Made by a program: the position numbers and the translations under genes. The notes beneath the pieces are model-generated. The model was not told the DNA's origin and did not search any database. It worked only from the letters and a program-made list of their open reading frames with translations. Positions 17,100 through 26,125 of a stretch of DNA of 64,000 nucleotides are shown here, one piece after another; the stretch's first letter is position 1, and each line of letters begins with the position of its first letter. The DNA comes from an uncultured Anaerolineae bacterium (lineage in GTDB: Bacteria; Chloroflexota; Anaerolineae; JACIWP01), in the NCBI GenBank assembly GCA_938049385.1, contig CALIBQ010000044.1, positions 1 to 64,000 of the forward strand, given 5' to 3'.

Positions 17100-18341
17100 A
17101 TGAACCGGCGGGTTGTCATCACCGGTCTGGGAGCTGTCACGGCCCTCGGGGAGGATGTGCAGAGCCTGTGGACTGCCGTGGTAGAGGGGCACAGCGGTGT
17201 GCGCCGCATCCAGTCCTTTGACCCCAGCGGATTGAAGACCCAGGTGGCGGCAGAGGTGTTGGATTTCGATCCCGCCCGCTATATGAACCGCAAGGATGTG
17301 CGCCGGCTCGACCGTTCCATCCAATTCGCGGCCAACGCCGCCGGCCAGGCGGTCGAGGATGCCGGTCTGCTGACGGATAACCTGGACCGCACCCGGGTGG
17401 GCGTCATCATCGGGAGCGGCATCGGGGGCATCCACAGCCTGGTGAAAAGTCAGCAGATCCTCGAGACCGAGGGACCGGACCGCATCAGCCCCTTCTTTGT
17501 GCCGGCCTGTCTGGCCGACATGAGCGCCGGCTATATCTCCATCCAGTACGGCTTCGGCGGGCCCAATATGGCTATCGTCACCGCCTGTGCCACAGGGAAC
17601 AACGCCATCGGCGAAGCGATGCGCATGATTCGCCTAGGGCTGGTGGACGTGATGATCGCTGGCGGGACGGAGGCGGCCATCCTGCCGCTGACCGTCGCCG
17701 GCTTCGACCAGATGGGCGCGCTGGCCTGCAACTCGAACGATGTCCCGGAGCGGGCCTGCCGGCCTTTCGACCGGGACCGCGCTGGCTTTGTGCTGGGGGA
17801 GGGGGCTGGCGTGCTGGTGCTAGAGGCACTGGAGCATGCGCAGGCGCGCGGTGCCCGGGTCTACGCCGAGCTGGCCGGCTACGGCTCGACCTCCGACGCC
17901 TATCATATCGCCGCGCCGGACCCCAGCGCTCAGGGCGCTGTGCGCGCTCTGCGTCTGGCGCTGGAGGATGCCGGCCTGTCCCCCGATGACATTGATTACA
18001 TCAACGCCCACGGCACCGGCACCGATCTGAATGACGCCATGGAGACGCTGGCGATCCGCCAGGCCTTTGGGCCGGCAGCCGACCGGCTGATGGTCAGCTC
18101 GACCAAGGCGGTCACAGGCCATCTGTTGGGCGCGGCCGGCGCCGTGGAAGCGGTTATCTCCGTGCTGGCGCTGTACCACGGCATTGTGCCTCCCACCATC
18201 AACTTGGAGAACCCCGACCCCCGCTGTGACCTGGACTACGTGCCGGGAAAGGCGCGCCAGGCGGCACTGCGGGCGGTGATCTCCAACTCCTTCGGTTTCG
18301 GGGGACATAATGCCTGCCTGGTCTTCCGGCGCCATGGCTAA
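17100..18341 (+). CDS. fabF: 3-oxoacyl-ACP synthase II
   Basis: 413 residues from the ATG at 17100, preceded by GGAGG. An earlier start at 17043 would add a tail not found in the family. It elongates acyl-ACP with malonyl-ACP in type II fatty acid synthesis. Seen: MNRRVVITGLGAVTALG at the N-terminus, the nucleophile Cys163 in TACATGNNA, and the two histidines His304 (INAHGTGTD) and His341 (VTGHLLGAAG), so the Cys-His-His triad is complete. fabH follows after 45 bases. No acpP or fabD lies nearby, so this is a partial fatty acid gene cluster. Confidence 0.96.
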   Translation: MNRRVVITGLGAVTALGEDVQSLWTAVVEGHSGVRRIQSFDPSGLKTQVAAEVLDFDPARYMNRKDVRRLDRSIQFAANAAGQAVEDAGLLTDNLDRTRVGVIIGSGIGGIHSLVKSQQILETEGPDRISPFFVPACLADMSAGYISIQYGFGGPNMAIVTACATGNNAIGEAMRMIRLGLVDVMIAGGTEAAILPLTVAGFDQMGALACNSNDVPERACRPFDRDRAGFVLGEGAGVLVLEALEHAQARGARVYAELAGYGSTSDAYHIAAPDPSAQGAVRALRLALEDAGLSPDDIDYINAHGTGTDLNDAMETLAIRQAFGPAADRLMVSSTKAVTGHLLGAAGAVEAVISVLALYHGIVPPTINLENPDPRCDLDYVPGKARQAALRAVISNSFGFGGHNACLVFRRHG

Positions 18342-18386
18342 TCTCCACTGTCTGAACATATCCATTATGACGTTGCGGAGCTGTCT

Positions 18387-19511
18387 ATGAGCCCCTATGC
18401 GCATATCGCGGGTTGGGGAATGTACGCGCCGGCCAAGGTGCTTTCGAACCAGGACCTGGAGCGCATGGTGGATACGTCCGATGAGTGGATCCGCTCGCGC
18501 ACCGGCATTGCGGAGCGGCGCATCGCTGGCGAGAAGGAGTCCACCTCTACCATGGCGGTCGAAGCGGCGCGGCGTGCCCTGGCACGCGCCCATCTCTCCC
18601 CGCGCCAGCTCGATGCCATCATCGTCGCCACCATCTCGCCCGATTATCTGACCCCTGCCACGGCCTGTCTGGTGCAAGCGGCGCTGGGCGCGGATAGGGC
18701 GGCGGCGTTCGACGTCAGCGCCGGCTGTTCCGGCTTCGTATATGCGCTCCACTTGGCGCACATAGGCATCGCCGCCGGCGAATGGCGTAGCGTGCTCATC
18801 ATCGGCGCGGAGACGCTTTCCCGTTTCGTGAATTGGGAGGACCGCGCTACCTGCGTGCTTTTCGGAGATGGGGCGGGGGCGTTAGTGCTGGTGGCTTCGG
18901 ACCAGCCGGGCGGTGTGCTGGCCTGCGTGCTGGGGGCGGATGGTTCCGGTGCAGAACTGCTGTCCATCCCCGCCGGCGGGAGCCGCATGCCGGCCAGCCC
19001 TGAGACACTCTCTCAGCGCGCCCACACGATCCAGATGGATGGGCGGGCGGTGTACCGCTTTGCCACGCACATTATCCCGGAGGCGGTGGAGCAGGTGATG
19101 CGCAAGGCCGGCCTGCCCCTATCGGCGGTGGATATGATTATTCCGCATCAGGCCAATATCCGTATCATCGAGGCGGCGCGCAAGAAACTGCGCCTGCCGG
19201 AGGAAGCGTTCTACATCAACCTGTACCGCTACGGGAACACTTCCGGGGCATCCATCCCCATCGCGCTGTGTGAGGTTGCCGAGCATGAGCTGATCAACGA
19301 TGGGAGCGTGGTGGTGCTGGTGGGGTTCGGCGCCGGCCTGACTTGGGGGGCGGCGGCAGTGCGTTGGGGTGTGCCGCTTCCTCAGCCGGCGCGCCCGTGG
19401 CATCAGCGCGTGCTGTACCTGGGCCGCGCCCTGCTGGGGCGCCTGCCGGCGTTCCTGCGCAAACTGCTGTACCGCCTGTGGCACATCCTGCCCTCGCAGC
19501 GGGATGGGTAG
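18387..19511 (+). CDS. fabH: 3-oxoacyl-ACP synthase III (FabH-like) with C-terminal extension
   Basis: 374 residues. The catalytic Cys114 (AGCSGFVYAL), His254 (IIPHQANIRI) and Asn284 (RYGNTSGAS) form the FabH triad that condenses acyl-CoA with malonyl-ACP to start fatty acid synthesis. The usual enzyme ends near residue 330, at the GFGAGLTWGAA motif and following strand. Here about 45 more residues, rich in Arg, Leu and Trp, form an amphipathic tail (ALLGRLPAFLRKLLYRLW). The tail may bind a membrane or partner (inference). The stop codon TAG at 19509-19511 is the first three bases of the repeat array 19509-19620, so the tail's end is set by the repeat. Confidence 0.92.
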   Translation: MSPYAHIAGWGMYAPAKVLSNQDLERMVDTSDEWIRSRTGIAERRIAGEKESTSTMAVEAARRALARAHLSPRQLDAIIVATISPDYLTPATACLVQAALGADRAAAFDVSAGCSGFVYALHLAHIGIAAGEWRSVLIIGAETLSRFVNWEDRATCVLFGDGAGALVLVASDQPGGVLACVLGADGSGAELLSIPAGGSRMPASPETLSQRAHTIQMDGRAVYRFATHIIPEAVEQVMRKAGLPLSAVDMIIPHQANIRIIEAARKKLRLPEEAFYINLYRYGNTSGASIPIALCEVAEHELINDGSVVVLVGFGAGLTWGAAAVRWGVPLPQPARPWHQRVLYLGRALLGRLPAFLRKLLYRLWHILPSQRDG

Positions 19512-19620
19512 GGACGACCCTTGTGGTCGTCGGTAGGTCGTCGGTAGGGGCGACCCTTGTGGTCGTCCCCTATGGTTAGGGCAACCACAAGGGTTGGGGC
19601 AACCACAAGGGTTGCCCCTA
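19509..19620. repeat. Array of four short palindromic units, two in each orientation
   Basis: Units with the core GACCCTTGTGGTCGTC begin at 19509 and 19544. Units with the complementary core CAACCACAAGGGTT follow from about 19576, the last closing as GGGTTGCCCCTA at 19620. Each unit is itself a hairpin and the halves of the array are inverted, so the whole can fold into a large stem. The terminal TAG/CTA triplets are the stop codons of the two convergent genes that flank it. It probably also acts as a two-way transcript end. Confidence 0.8.
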
Positions 19621-20475
19621 CGGGTGTAACCGTCTCTCGAACAGGGACTGCTTCAGCTCGGCATAAAGGACGTAGCCGCTGGATTGGAACGCCGCCTGTG
19701 CGTCGTCCAGGCCCTCGGGGATGACGGCCTGGACGTTCTCGGAGCGGCCGACGGCCCAGGCGCGCAAGGAGCGGGCCAGCGCCGGCATCGCCTCGGCATC
19801 GCCGGCGATGAGGCCGCAGGTCACATCCCCATATTCCAGGTCCACCGAGGCGATGAGCAGGCCGTGCCACGCGCCCTCCGCCGGCCAGACCCAGACCTGT
19901 CCCGCCTGCTGGCGCTCTGCCAGACGCTCCTGCGTCAGCCGGCGCCAGACCCAGCCCTCGCAGAGCAGTCCGCCGGTCAGGCGGTGCCAATGGCTTTGCC
20001 GGATGAACTCCCAGGCGGCCGGCAGTTCGTCGGCGTCCAGCAGGCGTGCCTCGAACGTCCCGCCAGCCGGCGCCTCCCAGAGCAGGGAATCCGCCAGCCG
20101 GCGGAAGCGGTACACCTTCGCCAGGTGCTGGACAGGCGCGTTGTCGCTGGCGGTGCAGAAGCGCGCCACATGCACCCCACTGCGCCGCACCACGAACATC
20201 TGATAGGCGAACAAGATGCTGGCCAGGCCCTGCCCCTGATACTGGGGGTGCACCCTCCCGCCTTCCAGCCAGGCCTCGCCCGGGTCAGGGAAGGACACTC
20301 GCCCCAGGCCGGCCAGTTTGCCCTCTACCTCCACGACGTAGAAATGGCCCGTGGGGTCCTGCACCCAAGCGTCGAAGACGCGCGGCAGGTAGTCGTGCCC
20401 TTCCCAAATATCGCGGGTGAGTTCCAGCACGGCCGGCTTGTCCTCGGGGCGGGCGGGACGGATGAGCAGGGTCAT
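19618..20475 (-). CDS. GNAT family N-acetyltransferase
   Basis: 285 residues. The N-terminal half (1-150) is a GNAT acetyl-CoA-dependent acyltransferase: IRPARPEDKPAVLEL at the start and the acetyl-CoA binding motif A around VHPQYQGQGLAS. The C-terminal half (about 155-280) resembles a second, degenerate GNAT fold without the binding loop, an arrangement known in several two-domain members. The substrate is unknown. It lies 3 bases after the coiled-coil membrane protein gene. Its stop codon TAG is supplied by the end of the repeat array 19509-19620. Confidence 0.82.
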   Translation of the reverse strand: MTLLIRPARPEDKPAVLELTRDIWEGHDYLPRVFDAWVQDPTGHFYVVEVEGKLAGLGRVSFPDPGEAWLEGGRVHPQYQGQGLASILFAYQMFVVRRSGVHVARFCTASDNAPVQHLAKVYRFRRLADSLLWEAPAGGTFEARLLDADELPAAWEFIRQSHWHRLTGGLLCEGWVWRRLTQERLAERQQAGQVWVWPAEGAWHGLLIASVDLEYGDVTCGLIAGDAEAMPALARSLRAWAVGRSENVQAVIPEGLDDAQAAFQSSGYVLYAELKQSLFERRLHP

Positions 20476-20478
20476 GGC

Positions 20479-21138
20479 TCACTCCTGCGCCTGGTTTGTG
20501 GGGCGTTCGCTATCCGATGGCAAGGAGGCCGGCGGCTCGCCGGCCGGCAGGAACCGGCCTTCCGCCAGCATGCGCTCCAGCAACTGCCGCGCTTCCTCCT
20601 GCTGTAAGAAGGTGGAGAGCAGGGCCTGCTTATAGCGCACGGCGCGGGCGCTCTCCTGGTACTGCTTCTCCAGCCGATCCATGAGCTTGCCGGTCAGGTC
20701 CCCGACCATATCGCGCATTTCCTCCTGCAGGCGCGCGATCTGCTCATGGAGCTGTTCGTTCTCCAGCAGGAGCGCACTGACAGCCTCGCGCTGGCCGCGC
20801 CCGAAGAGGCTCAGCAGACCCCCCTGGCTCAGGCGGTCGCGCAAGCGCGCTACCTCTTTCTCCAAGGCCTCAATGCGCGCCTGTTTCTCGGCGACGATTT
20901 CCTCGTACTTGCGCACCAGCTCTTCTTTGTCGTGGGCGAGGGAGTCAAAGAGGCGTGAGACGGTCCCTTCCTGCTGTCGGCGCTGTTCCTCCAGAGCCTT
21001 TTCCAGCCGGCGGCGCCAGTTCCATGAGAGGAGCCAGATGACCAGACCGGCTGCCGCCGCCGTTGCCAGGAAGGTCAGCAGTACCTTCGGGTCCATGAGC
21101 ACTTCCATAAATTCTGCGCAATCCTTTCTGCCTGTCAC
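20479..21138 (-). CDS. Membrane-anchored coiled-coil protein (unknown function)
   Basis: 219 residues. One hydrophobic helix (VLLTFLATAAAAGLVIWLLSW, about 19-39) is followed by a long charged coiled coil (about 42-150, rich in Glu, Arg, Lys and Leu) and a helical C-terminal part. The start ATG at 21138 overlaps the upstream stop (ATGA). In-frame ATGs at 21108 and 21096 are possible. The layout resembles scaffold proteins such as RmuC or DivIVA-like factors, but without their catalytic or signature motifs. Its function is unknown. Confidence 0.72.
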   Translation of the reverse strand: MTGRKDCAEFMEVLMDPKVLLTFLATAAAAGLVIWLLSWNWRRRLEKALEEQRRQQEGTVSRLFDSLAHDKEELVRKYEEIVAEKQARIEALEKEVARLRDRLSQGGLLSLFGRGQREAVSALLLENEQLHEQIARLQEEMRDMVGDLTGKLMDRLEKQYQESARAVRYKQALLSTFLQQEEARQLLERMLAEGRFLPAGEPPASLPSDSERPTNQAQE

Positions 21139-21992
21139 GGCCAGGGAGCGCCGCCCTCGTCCCAGGGGGCCGGCTCGCGCCGGCGCTTGCGGCCGCCCCA
21201 GATGACCACCGGCGGGAAGAACAATGGGATGATGAGCGGGCCGATACAGCAGAATCCGCCGCGCGGCACGGTGCGCTCCCCGTCTGTAAGCGCCGGCAGT
21301 TCCCGGACCTCCGCCGGCCGGCCTGCCAGCACCGCCAGGGGCCGGCCCGGCCCTTCCAGCGCCGGCGGCAGGGCCAGCAGGACTTGGCCGGCATCCCAGG
21401 CCTGCCCCAGCAGAGCGAACTCGAGCCGGCGATCACCCTTCCATGATAAGTAGGCTGGCACGCGCTCGTCGGTGAAGCGCACCCGGTACACCGCCAGGTC
21501 GCGTTCGATTAGCGGGAAGAGGCGCGGCTTGACCCGCACAACCAGCTCGCCCTGCTGACCGGGTAGGGCGCCCATGCCGCGCAGAGCAACCTCGCCGATG
21601 TATGCGCCTCCGGGCGAGACGGCGCTTTCGATGCGGTGCTCGACAGCCGTGCCGGCGAACAGCTCCAGCGTGTCAAAGGTGAAGGGCGGCACCAGCATCA
21701 GTACCGCCGCCAGGACGAAGGCCGCCCCGCCGACCAGCGATGGGATGCAGGCACGCCGCACCGATGCCCGCATATCCGCCGGCACGTAGTACGGCACGGC
21801 GATAAAAGTGTAATAGGCGAGCACCCCGACCAGCAATGGGTATACCCAGTCCGCAACCGTGCCGGCCAGCGAGAGGTCGGTCAGATAGCCGATCCACAGC
21901 AGGATGCCGAGGACTAGGTTGATCGCGCTGATGGTGCGCCAGGTGGTTTGCGATGCCCAGGGAGAGTGCGATGGCTCCAAAGATGTGCGCAT
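21135..21992 (-). CDS. Membrane protein (unknown function)
   Basis: 285 residues from the ATG at 21992, which has GGGAGG 7 bases upstream; a GTG two codons earlier is less well placed. Three or four helices are predicted in the first 110 residues (LVLGILLWIGYL, WVYPLLVGVLAYYTFIAVPYY, FVLAAVLMLVPP). An outer beta-rich domain then carries phrases such as GELVVRVKPRLFPL, and a last hydrophobic stretch (FCCIGPLIIPLFFPPVVIW) precedes an Arg-rich end. It lies between glgP and the coiled-coil gene, with which it is coupled by an ATGA overlap. The family is not recognised. Confidence 0.7.
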   Translation of the reverse strand: MRTSLEPSHSPWASQTTWRTISAINLVLGILLWIGYLTDLSLAGTVADWVYPLLVGVLAYYTFIAVPYYVPADMRASVRRACIPSLVGGAAFVLAAVLMLVPPFTFDTLELFAGTAVEHRIESAVSPGGAYIGEVALRGMGALPGQQGELVVRVKPRLFPLIERDLAVYRVRFTDERVPAYLSWKGDRRLEFALLGQAWDAGQVLLALPPALEGPGRPLAVLAGRPAEVRELPALTDGERTVPRGGFCCIGPLIIPLFFPPVVIWGGRKRRREPAPWDEGGAPWP

Positions 21993-22019
21993 GGTCACAC
22001 CTCCCAGCTTCTGATGTCC

Positions 22020-24590
22020 CTACGCCGCCCAGATCATCATCCCTGGCAGAACAGGGTCGGGCAGGTCTGGGTGCGCCGGCCGCACCCGCACCGTGTAGCC
22101 GAAACGGCCGCTCTGGGTGCAGGTCACCGAGCCTTGGAAGGTATGCATGCGGTCGTCGTGGACGCCGGCGTGTTCCATGCGCACCACCTGCGGTTCGGTG
22201 ATGCCGCGGTCCGGGTCCAGCCGGCCGAAGTACAGCTCCACCAGCACATCCTCCGCAGACAGCTCTCCCAGGAATACATCCGCCCGCACATCAAACTGTT
22301 CGCCCACGCCGATGCGTTCCAGGTCGCGGTTGGTCTCCACGGAGCGGATCCAGACCTGCGCCCATCCTTTGCGCACCTTGTCCAGCCAGCCGGCCAGCTC
22401 GCGGGCGCGCGCCATGTCTTCGGCGGAGAGCCGGCGGAAATGCTCATGGGCCGGCAGGTACATGCGCTCGGTGTATTCCCGCACCATGCGGTTGGTGTTG
22501 TAGTACGGCGCGAGCTGGGCGATGGCGCGCCGCATGCGCTCCGCCCAGCGCCGCGGCACGTCGTCCGGCCCGCGCTCGTAGAAGAGCGGGACAATCTCTT
22601 TTTCCAGCAGGTCGTACAGCGCCTCGGCCTCGACCTGGTCCTGATAGGCCTCGTCGGCATATACCTCGCCTTGGCCGATGGCCCAGCCCACGTCCTTGGA
22701 ATAGGCCTCGTCCCACCAGCCGTCCAGCGTGCTGACGTGGAGCACGCCGTTGGCGACCGCTTTCATGCCGCTGGTGCCGCTGGCCTCGCGCGGCCGGCGC
22801 GGCGTGTTCAGCCAGATATCGGCGCCGGCCACCAGGTAGCGGGCCAGGTTGGCGTCATAGTCCTCGAGGAAGACCACATGCCGGCGCACGTCTTCCTGGC
22901 GGGCGAAGTGCACGATCTGCCGGATGAGGTCCTTGCCCGGGCCGTCCGCCGGATGCGCCTTGCCGGCGAAGATGATCTGCACCGGCCGATCCGGGTTCAG
23001 CAGGATGCGCTTCAGGCGCTCGGGGTCCTTGAGCAGGAGCGCGGCCCGTTTGTAGGTGGCGAAGCGGCGGGCAAAGCCGATGGTCAGGGCGGCCGGGTTG
23101 AGCGCCTCGCCGGCCTCGTCTATCTCGCTCTGCAGTGCGCCACGCCGGCGGAGCTGTTCCTGCAGGCGCCGGCGGGCTACTGCGACCAGCCGCTCGCGCC
23201 GGCGCTCGTGGGTGCGCCACAGCTCCTCCAGCGGAATCTGCTCCACCGACTTCCATAGGTCGCCGTTGGCCTGGTCGGTGCGCCAGGCCGGCCCCAGGTA
23301 GCGGTCGAACAGCTCGGCCATGTCGAACGAGGTCCAGCTCGGGATGTGCACACCGTTGGAAATGTGTATGATGGGTACCTCTTCCTCCGGCAGGCCGGGC
23401 CATAGGTTCTGCCACATGCGCCGCGACACCGAGGCGTGCAGTCGGCTGACACCGTTGCGAAAGGCGGACAGGCGGAGCGCCAGCACGGCCATATTGAACG
23501 GTTCCTGCCAGTTGTTGGGGTTGATGCGGCCGAGCGCCAGGAATTCCTCGCGCGTGATTTTCAGCCACTCGTAATAGGGCATCAGGTATTTATCAATCAG
23601 TTCCGCGCCGAACTGGTCAATGCCGGCCGGCACCGGCGTATGAGTGGTGAAGATACTGCCGGCGACGGCCGCCCAGCGGGCCACCTCAAAGGGCACCTGA
23701 TGCTCTTCCATGAGCTGGCGGATGCGCTCCAGCACCGAGAAGGCGGCATGTCCCTCGTTGATATGGATGACGGTGGGGTTCAGGCCGAGGACGCGCAGGG
23801 CGCGCACCCCACCGATGCCCAGCACGATCTCCTGCTTGATGCGCATCTCCGTATCGCCGCCGTAGAGCTGGTCGGTGATGTCGCGGTCCGCCGGCGCGTT
23901 GGCCGGGATGTTCGTGTCCAGCAGGTAGAGCGGCACGCGTCCCACCTGCACGCGCCATATCTGCGCCTTCACCTCGCGGCCAGGGAAGGGGATGGCGACG
24001 GTAACCGGCTCCCCGCCGGCGTCCCGCACCAACTGCAGAGGCATGGTGTAGAAGTCGTTGATGGGGTAGGATTCGCCCTGCCAGCCGTCGGCGTTGAGGT
24101 ACTGGCGGAAGTAGCCCTGTTGAAAAGCCAGGCCCACGCCTACCAGAGGAATGCCCTGGTCGCTGGAGGATTTGAGGTGGTCGCCGGCCAGCATGCCCAG
24201 CCCGCCCGAGTAGGTGGGGATGCAGTCGGTCAGCCCGAACTCCATCGAGAAGTAGGCGACCAGCAGGTCCTGGGCCTGGCTGTGTTTGGCGCGGAACCAG
24301 GCCGGCTCCGTCTGGCGCATGTATTCGTCCAGCCGTTCGGCGATGCGCGCCAGTTCGGCGCGGAAGCTGGCGTTGGCCGCCAGCGCGTTCAGCCGTTCTT
24401 GTGATATGGTGCCCAGCATGCGCACCGGGTTGTGTTCGGTGGTTTCCCAGAGGCCGCGGTCCAGCCGGCGGAATAACTCGATCGTATCATGATCCCACGC
24501 CCAGCGCAGGTTATAGGCGATCTCGCGCAACTGCTCCAATTCCGCCGGCAGTTTGGGCACGACCTCGATCGTGCGTACCGGCTTGATCAT
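22020..24590 (-). CDS. glgP: Alpha-glucan phosphorylase
   Basis: 856 residues. It releases glucose-1-phosphate from glycogen or maltodextrin in the cytoplasm using pyridoxal phosphate. Seen: the N-terminal DUF3417 region typical of this shorter bacterial/archaeal phosphorylase type (LRWAWDHDTIELFRRLD, residues 28-44), YFSMEFGLTDCIPTYSGGLG near 110, HINEGHAAF near 275, and the PLP site SGTSGMKAVANG near 605. An AAAGGAGC ribosome site precedes the ATG. The upstream 277-base gap holds only a weak -10 (TATAAC). The membrane, coiled-coil and GNAT genes follow closely and may be co-transcribed. Confidence 0.95.
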   Translation of the reverse strand: MIKPVRTIEVVPKLPAELEQLREIAYNLRWAWDHDTIELFRRLDRGLWETTEHNPVRMLGTISQERLNALAANASFRAELARIAERLDEYMRQTEPAWFRAKHSQAQDLLVAYFSMEFGLTDCIPTYSGGLGMLAGDHLKSSSDQGIPLVGVGLAFQQGYFRQYLNADGWQGESYPINDFYTMPLQLVRDAGGEPVTVAIPFPGREVKAQIWRVQVGRVPLYLLDTNIPANAPADRDITDQLYGGDTEMRIKQEIVLGIGGVRALRVLGLNPTVIHINEGHAAFSVLERIRQLMEEHQVPFEVARWAAVAGSIFTTHTPVPAGIDQFGAELIDKYLMPYYEWLKITREEFLALGRINPNNWQEPFNMAVLALRLSAFRNGVSRLHASVSRRMWQNLWPGLPEEEVPIIHISNGVHIPSWTSFDMAELFDRYLGPAWRTDQANGDLWKSVEQIPLEELWRTHERRRERLVAVARRRLQEQLRRRGALQSEIDEAGEALNPAALTIGFARRFATYKRAALLLKDPERLKRILLNPDRPVQIIFAGKAHPADGPGKDLIRQIVHFARQEDVRRHVVFLEDYDANLARYLVAGADIWLNTPRRPREASGTSGMKAVANGVLHVSTLDGWWDEAYSKDVGWAIGQGEVYADEAYQDQVEAEALYDLLEKEIVPLFYERGPDDVPRRWAERMRRAIAQLAPYYNTNRMVREYTERMYLPAHEHFRRLSAEDMARARELAGWLDKVRKGWAQVWIRSVETNRDLERIGVGEQFDVRADVFLGELSAEDVLVELYFGRLDPDRGITEPQVVRMEHAGVHDDRMHTFQGSVTCTQSGRFGYTVRVRPAHPDLPDPVLPGMMIWAA

Positions 24591-24828
24591 GACAGCTCCT
24601 TTCTAAAGTGTATGCGTTGATGTTGGGGCCGGCGGTGCGACGGCCGGCGCGTATTCCAGCGGTTATACTACTCGATGGGGGGCATTCCGGCAAATACGGA
24701 GGGCTTTGCCGACCGACTGAACTGCGCGGTCATTAATTAGGGGGCATGTAAGACCCAGGGATTTGTATTCTGTTGTTGTGAGCTTCTGGAATGTAGACCG
24801 CATCAATAACGCGAAAAACAGCTTATGG

Positions 24829-24858
24829 GGCGCCGGCTTTCCTGCCGGGGCCGGCGCC
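24829..24858 (-). terminator. Probable terminator after the coiled-coil gene
   Basis: Read on the minus strand, GGCGCCGGC and GCCGGCGCC (24858-24850 and 24837-24829) form a 9-base GC stem just after the stop at 24868. A run of five T lies about 11 bases further on. It would separate the coaD operon from glgP. Apart from this stem I see nothing clear in 24591-24867. Confidence 0.5.
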
Positions 24859-24867
24859 TTGGACCCA

Positions 24868-25374
24868 CTAGTCCTCGCTGTCGAGCGGCTCGCCGGCCTC
24901 AAACTGCCGCGAGCTGATTTTCTTGATGCCGTTGCGCACCTGCCGCAGTGATGCCTCCAGCGCCGCCTCCAGCTCCCGCAGTACCTGCAGGGCATACTGA
25001 TCCGCTTCCTGCCGCAGGGCGTCCGCCTCCGCACGGGCGCGCTCCAGTATCTGCTCCGCCTTGGCCTGCGCCACCACCACCTGCTCGTGCTGGGAAAGGG
25101 CGGCCTCCGCTTCCTGGCGGGCCTGTGCCTTGATGCGGTTGGCCTCTTCCTTGGCCTGGGCGAGGATGCGCTCCTGCTGTTGCTGGATGCGCCGTGCCTG
25201 CTTCAGTTCCTCAGGGATGCGGATGCGCATCTGGTCAATGATCTCGAAGACGGCATGCTCATCCACCACCACGCGGGCAGAGAAGGGCAGTCTCCACCCA
25301 TCGGTCAACAGCGCCTCAAGCTGGTCAATCCACTGCAGGATATCGATCGAGCTGGTTTGTTCTGGCGTTTGCAT
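24868..25374 (-). CDS. Coiled-coil protein (unknown function)
   Basis: 168 residues. The first 55 residues look folded (DILQWIDQLEALLTDGWRLP); residues about 60-150 are an unbroken, highly charged coiled coil (EELKQARRIQQQQERILAQA and on). The pattern resembles ATP synthase b-type stalks and DivIVA/SepF-region proteins, but no membrane segment is present and the N-terminus is not that of DivIVA. A cytoplasmic, dimeric structural or scaffolding role is inferred. It follows coaD by 76 bases on the same strand and probably shares its promoter at 26045-26073. Confidence 0.7.
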   Translation of the reverse strand: MQTPEQTSSIDILQWIDQLEALLTDGWRLPFSARVVVDEHAVFEIIDQMRIRIPEELKQARRIQQQQERILAQAKEEANRIKAQARQEAEAALSQHEQVVVAQAKAEQILERARAEADALRQEADQYALQVLRELEAALEASLRQVRNGIKKISSRQFEAGEPLDSED

Positions 25375-25450
25375 AGTTCTGCCCCTTTACAGTGAGGGTG
25401 CTGGACCCGGAATGCCTCGGGTTCGCCGGCCGGCGCACGGCAGGCCGGCG

Positions 25451-25975
25451 TCAATCACGCAGGGAGATCATCCGCACCAGGTCATCCTTGCCGGAAAGCC
25501 CGCGCAGTTTCTCGACCAGGGCATCTCGCACGTGGGGCGGCACCATCTGTTCCACACAGCCGCCGGCGGCGGCGATTTCTTTGACGATGCTGGAGCTGAG
25601 AAAGGCGTGGGCCTGCTCGGTCATCAGGCAGACCGTCTCCAAGGTCGGCGCCAGCTTCTTATTGGTCATCGCCATCTGATACTCCAGCTCGAAATCATAG
25701 GTCACGCGCAGTCCGCGCACAATGACCTTGGCGCCCACGCGGCGCGCGAACTCGACCGTCAACCCGCTGTAGCTGGTGGTCGTGATATTGGGGATATCCT
25801 GAAGCGCTTGCTGGACCATGCGCAGGCGTTCCTCGGTGCTGAACAACAAGTTCTTGAGAGGCCGGTCATATACCGCCACCACCACTTGGTCGAAGATGCC
25901 GGCCGCCCGCCTGGCGATGTCGATGTGGCCGTAGTGGATCGGGTCAAACGTGCCGGGATACAGGGCTATCGTCAT
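25451..25975 (-). CDS. coaD: Phosphopantetheine adenylyltransferase
   Basis: 174 residues. It transfers AMP from ATP to 4'-phosphopantetheine, the penultimate step of coenzyme A synthesis. Seen: TIALYPGTFDPIHYGHIDI at the N-terminus with the HxGH nucleotidyl-transferase motif, VYDRPLKNLLF, KVIVRGLRVTYDFELE near residue 90, and the LSSSIVKEIAAAGG motif near 130. It is slightly longer than the usual 160-165 residues at its C-terminus. The promoter at 26045-26073 precedes it with a leader of about 65 bases; AAGGG lies close to the ATG. Confidence 0.96.
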   Translation of the reverse strand: MTIALYPGTFDPIHYGHIDIARRAAGIFDQVVVAVYDRPLKNLLFSTEERLRMVQQALQDIPNITTTSYSGLTVEFARRVGAKVIVRGLRVTYDFELEYQMAMTNKKLAPTLETVCLMTEQAHAFLSSSIVKEIAAAGGCVEQMVPPHVRDALVEKLRGLSGKDDLVRMISLRD

Positions 25976-26044
25976 CTCATCCCTTCTCGGGTGGGAATAT
26001 GGGCCGCGCCGCTGCCGACCCAGACTTGACTATAATTCGCTTTC

Positions 26045-26073
26045 ATTCTAGCACAATCCGAGAGCCTCGTCAA
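26045..26073 (-). promoter_or_regulatory. Promoter of coaD
   Basis: On the minus strand: TTGACG (26073-26068), a 17-base spacer, TAGAAT (26050-26045). It is divergent from the ProRS-like promoter 53 bases away. Confidence 0.75.
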
Positions 26074-26125
26074 CTATGCGCGAGGGTCGCGAATGTTAAA
26101 ACTTTCCTCCATCTTCGGGGTCGGT

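Noticed and set aside
21948-23258. 436-residue plus-strand open frame opposite glgP
   Set aside because: Antisense to an intact phosphorylase with complete PLP site; no motif of its own.
24591-24867. Riboswitch or promoter in the glgP upstream gap
   Set aside because: Only a -10-like TATAAC without a fitting -35, and no conserved riboswitch layout that I recognise; only the terminator-like stem at 24829-24858 is supported.
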